From the NCBI GenBank assembly GCA_031278295.1, contig JAITKQ010000050.1, positions 1 to 7,593 of the forward strand: a stretch of DNA of 7,593 nt, written 5' to 3'. Positions within the stretch are counted from its first letter, which is position 1, and the number at the start of each line of letters is the position of its first letter. Source of the stretch: Spirochaetaceae bacterium (lineage in GTDB: Bacteria; Spirochaetota; Spirochaetia; Treponematales; Breznakiellaceae). The notes beneath the pieces are model-generated. The model saw nothing but the letters and a program-made list of their open reading frames with translations. It did not search any database and had not been told where the DNA came from. The translations under genes and the position numbers were made by a program. Below are positions 6,225-7,593 of the stretch, piece after piece.

Positions 6225-6464
6225 ATGAACCGAAAATTGACTTTAAGCTTAGATTCTAATGTGGTAGATTTTGCTCACGCATTTTCAAAAAAATACAATA
6301 AACCAATTTCGAAAATAATAGAAAATTATTTCATTGAACTAAAAGAAAAAAATACTATAGAATTACCGCAAGACCTTGAGGAATTATATGGTATATTTGA
6401 AGGTATGGATACACCGGACAAAAAGGATATGAGGAAGATGTTTCATGAAAAAAGTAGTAATTGA
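6225..6464 (+). CDS. Ribbon-helix-helix-like antitoxin
   Basis: 79 residues. The N-terminus RKLTLSLDSNVVDFAHAFSK is a beta-strand followed by a helix, then NKPISKIIENYFIELKE, the second helix. This is the pattern of ribbon-helix-helix DNA-binding antitoxins, close to what is called DUF6364. The acidic tail from about residue 45 (ELPQDLEELYGIFEGMDTPD) would wrap the toxin. The ATG has AGAGG 5 nt upstream and a strong promoter in front. The gene overlaps the PIN toxin by 20 bp, typical for coupled antitoxin-toxin pairs, and probably represses its own promoter. Confidence 0.85.
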   Translation: MNRKLTLSLDSNVVDFAHAFSKKYNKPISKIIENYFIELKEKNTIELPQDLEELYGIFEGMDTPDKKDMRKMFHEKSSN

Positions 6465-6888
6465 TATCAATATTTTCATGGATTTTCTTTTCAAAAGGGA
6501 AGGTCATGAAAAAGTCGCGGAAATATTCAAGCATTGTATAAAGGGAAATGTAATAGGTTTTTCATGTGCGCATGAAATAACGACATTGAATTATTTTCTA
6601 AGCAAATCGAATAAAAATAAAGTCAAGATCAAAAAGACAATTTCTGGAATAATGAAACGTTTCAAAGTGATTGCAATTAATGAGGATATATTAAACAAAG
6701 CATTGTTCTCAGAAATAGATGATTTTGAAGATGCGGTAATTGAAATTTCATCCAAAGAAAATAACGCTGAATATATTCTAACAAGGAACACAAAAGATTT
6801 CAAGAAAAGCATTATTAAACCTATTACACCGGAAGAATTATTGGCAATTCTGAAAAATAATACTTCAAAAGAAAATAAGTCCATATAA
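6445..6888 (+). CDS. PIN-domain toxin
   Basis: 147 residues, likely an Mg-dependent RNase toxin neutralised by the upstream antitoxin. The acids of the PIN site appear intact: Asp7 in VVIDIN, Glu44 in CAHEITTLNY, Asp96 in DDFEDAV, and Asp118 in the TRNTKDF motif. The last motif and a following ITPEELL are typical of the PIN_3-type subgroup. Translation starts at the ATG within the end of the antitoxin gene, with GAGGA at 6431-6435, 9 nt upstream. The gene is AT-rich like its partner and unlike the pgk operon. It differs clearly in sequence from the PIN protein of unit 1, so the two units are not a tandem duplication. Confidence 0.9.
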   Translation: MKKVVIDINIFMDFLFKREGHEKVAEIFKHCIKGNVIGFSCAHEITTLNYFLSKSNKNKVKIKKTISGIMKRFKVIAINEDILNKALFSEIDDFEDAVIEISSKENNAEYILTRNTKDFKKSIIKPITPEELLAILKNNTSKENKSI

Positions 6889-6899
6889 AAATAGAGTAC

Positions 6900-6985
6900 G
6901 GGCTGTACTGCACATAACAGGACTGTATGCGCTTCGGGGCCTTGCGGCCCCTCGGCCTCCGCAATGGCTAGGTCATTCCGCTGCG
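6900..6985. repeat. attC-like palindrome 3, left half only
   Basis: Begins GGGCTGTACTGCACATAAC (6900-6918), then CTGTATGC (6923-6930), a hairpin GGGGCC-TTGC-GGCCCC (6936-6951), and a block at 6951-6982 that equals 5967-5998 of palindrome 2 except for one base. Similarity stops near 6983-6986. The partner right arm, expected to contain GCATACAG and GTT, is absent; IS-related sequence follows instead. The candidate R'' box ACATAAC (6912-6918) is the exact complement of GTTATGT at 6101-6107. Confidence 0.65.
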
Positions 6986-7174
6986 CGGGGGCTGTAAACG
7001 AAGTGTAATAAGGGCTGTTTTTTGAGGGTTCCGGCGGACAGCTTTCCCCTTTTTACGGTTCATTTCCGCAGCTGTCCCTCCGCCCCCCCTCCCTATCCCC
7101 TGTTTTACCCTGCCTGTCCCCGCCACGGACAGAGCTATCCCCCAAACCAGAACGGAGCGTCTCGTTGGCTTTTC
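6986..7174. other. Non-coding end of a degraded insertion sequence
   Basis: No gene is seen. The stretch lies between the broken palindrome 3 and the transposase stop codon and probably is the right end of the IS. Candidate terminal sequence starts at GGGGGCTGTAAACG (6987-7000), but the opposite end is outside the window so the inverted repeat cannot be tested. It contains GGACAGCT (7036-7043) with its complement AGCTGTCC (7070-7077), and CTGTCC-CCGCCAC-GGACAG (7114-7132), two hairpins sharing the same arms. Confidence 0.5.
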
Positions 7175-7593
7175 TCAGGATGCTTTTTCTTTTAATGGGT
7201 GCAGCGATTTACCGCACCGCCCCTGTTGTATCTTGTGGTGTAGTTTGTTCACGTTATAGCCAAAACAGAGCAGCAGCAGCAGCAGCTCGCACCTCACTCC
7301 GCCCTTCCCACGGGTCATAAACCGCCTGAAATGATAATCCTCCTTCTCCACCCCAAAGGCCCCCTCCATCCAGCATCGTCCCGTCTATAAACACCTGCTC
7401 AAACCGTACTTCCCCACAGTCCCCCAGAAGCCGCACCACATCATAAAACAGGGTTTCTATCACCTCCCGAAGCAGATGTTTCCTGAAGGCGTTTATCATC
7501 CCGTGGGACGGCGGACGGTTCCCTTTGCAACAGCCACATGAAATTGATGTTTTGTCTGCACGCTTTGGCCAGGGCGCGGCTGGAATAGATATG
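7175..7593 (-). pseudogene. IS1182-like transposase remnant, frameshifted and internally deleted
   Basis: Read from 7593 downward. The first frame gives YSSRALAKACRQNINFMWLL, the N-terminal motif of IS1182-type DDE transposases. At the CAAAGGGAAC tract (7518-7527) the frame shifts by one, and GNRPPSHGMINAFRKHLL then FEQVFIDGT follow, the latter holding the first catalytic Asp. Around 7366-7374 the sequence jumps, in a third frame, to EGAFGVEKEDYHFRRFMTRG and a C-terminus ending in YNVNKLHHKIQ, with the stop at 7175. Several hundred residues between the first Asp and the C-terminal Glu segment are missing. The gene continues beyond the window's right edge. It cannot make an active transposase. 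Confidence 0.85.

Larger units (their letters stand above)
6102..6985 (+). mobile_element. Candidate integron gene cassette 2 (antitoxin plus PIN toxin), 3' truncated
   Basis: The unit starts after G6101. Its first bases, TTATGTGCAATACAGCCC (6102-6119), are complementary to GGGCTGTACTGCACATAA (6900-6917) at its own far end, with one mismatch. Cassette 1 has a different matching pair. This self-matching is the expected mark of a cassette once circular. It contains a promoter, an antitoxin and a PIN toxin on the plus strand. The closing palindrome is cut off near 6985, where IS-like sequence begins, so the end of the unit is lost. Confidence 0.55.

Noticed and set aside
6591..6884. Minus-strand 97-codon hydrophobic frame opposite PIN toxin 2
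   Set aside because: It is the antisense shadow of a clear PIN gene; its hydrophobicity comes from the AT-rich complement.
6101..6930. Unit 2 as a transposon with terminal inverted repeats
   Set aside because: The inverted ends are present, but no transposase is inside and the repeats belong to longer palindromes shared across units; a cassette model explains more. It is not fully excluded.
4991..6985. CRISPR array
   Set aside because: The three repeats are long, imperfect, about 900 bp apart and separated by genes rather than short spacers.

Overview
The window looks like a chromosomal segment of a spirochete, most likely Treponema-like. This rests on my recognition of a 419-residue phosphoglycerate kinase with a long N-terminal-domain insertion, and on small toxin-antitoxin genes set between palindromic repeats. 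No ribosomal RNA or other taxonomic marker is present, so the assignment is an inference.

Layout. Positions 1-178 are GC-rich non-coding sequence with two strong hairpins. Positions 179-4936 hold a tight minus-strand gene block, in transcription order: pgk, an exported protein with acidic DxDxDG loops, and an HtrA/trypsin-like lipoprotein protease with two probable PDZ domains. Junctions are 5 bp and a 32-bp overlap, and only pgk shows a classic ribosome binding site and a candidate promoter, so this is probably one operon.

Positions 4991-6985 are different: plus-strand genes that are sharply AT-rich, set between three long GC-rich imperfect palindromes. Each interval carries one two-gene toxin-antitoxin unit. 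Unit 1 is a PIN-domain toxin followed by a small partner, with the order reversed. Unit 2 is a ribbon-helix-helix-like antitoxin followed by a PIN toxin, overlapping by 20 bp, under an excellent promoter with a candidate operator. The start of each unit is complementary to the end of the same unit, and the sequence changes between units exactly at a conserved AACG/T junction. That is what integron gene cassettes with attC sites look like, so I read this as an integron cassette array or an integrase-less cluster of attC sites. No integrase gene is visible.

Positions 6986-7593 hold the wreck of an IS1182-like insertion sequence on the minus strand: a transposase with a frameshift and a large internal deletion. 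Its boundary cuts the third palindrome in half, so the array appears to have been truncated by insertion or deletion.

Two protein-level oddities stand out. PIN toxin 1 has Val where an active-site Asp is expected, and PGK has Asp where the 3-phosphoglycerate-binding Arg of the SHLGRP motif is expected.
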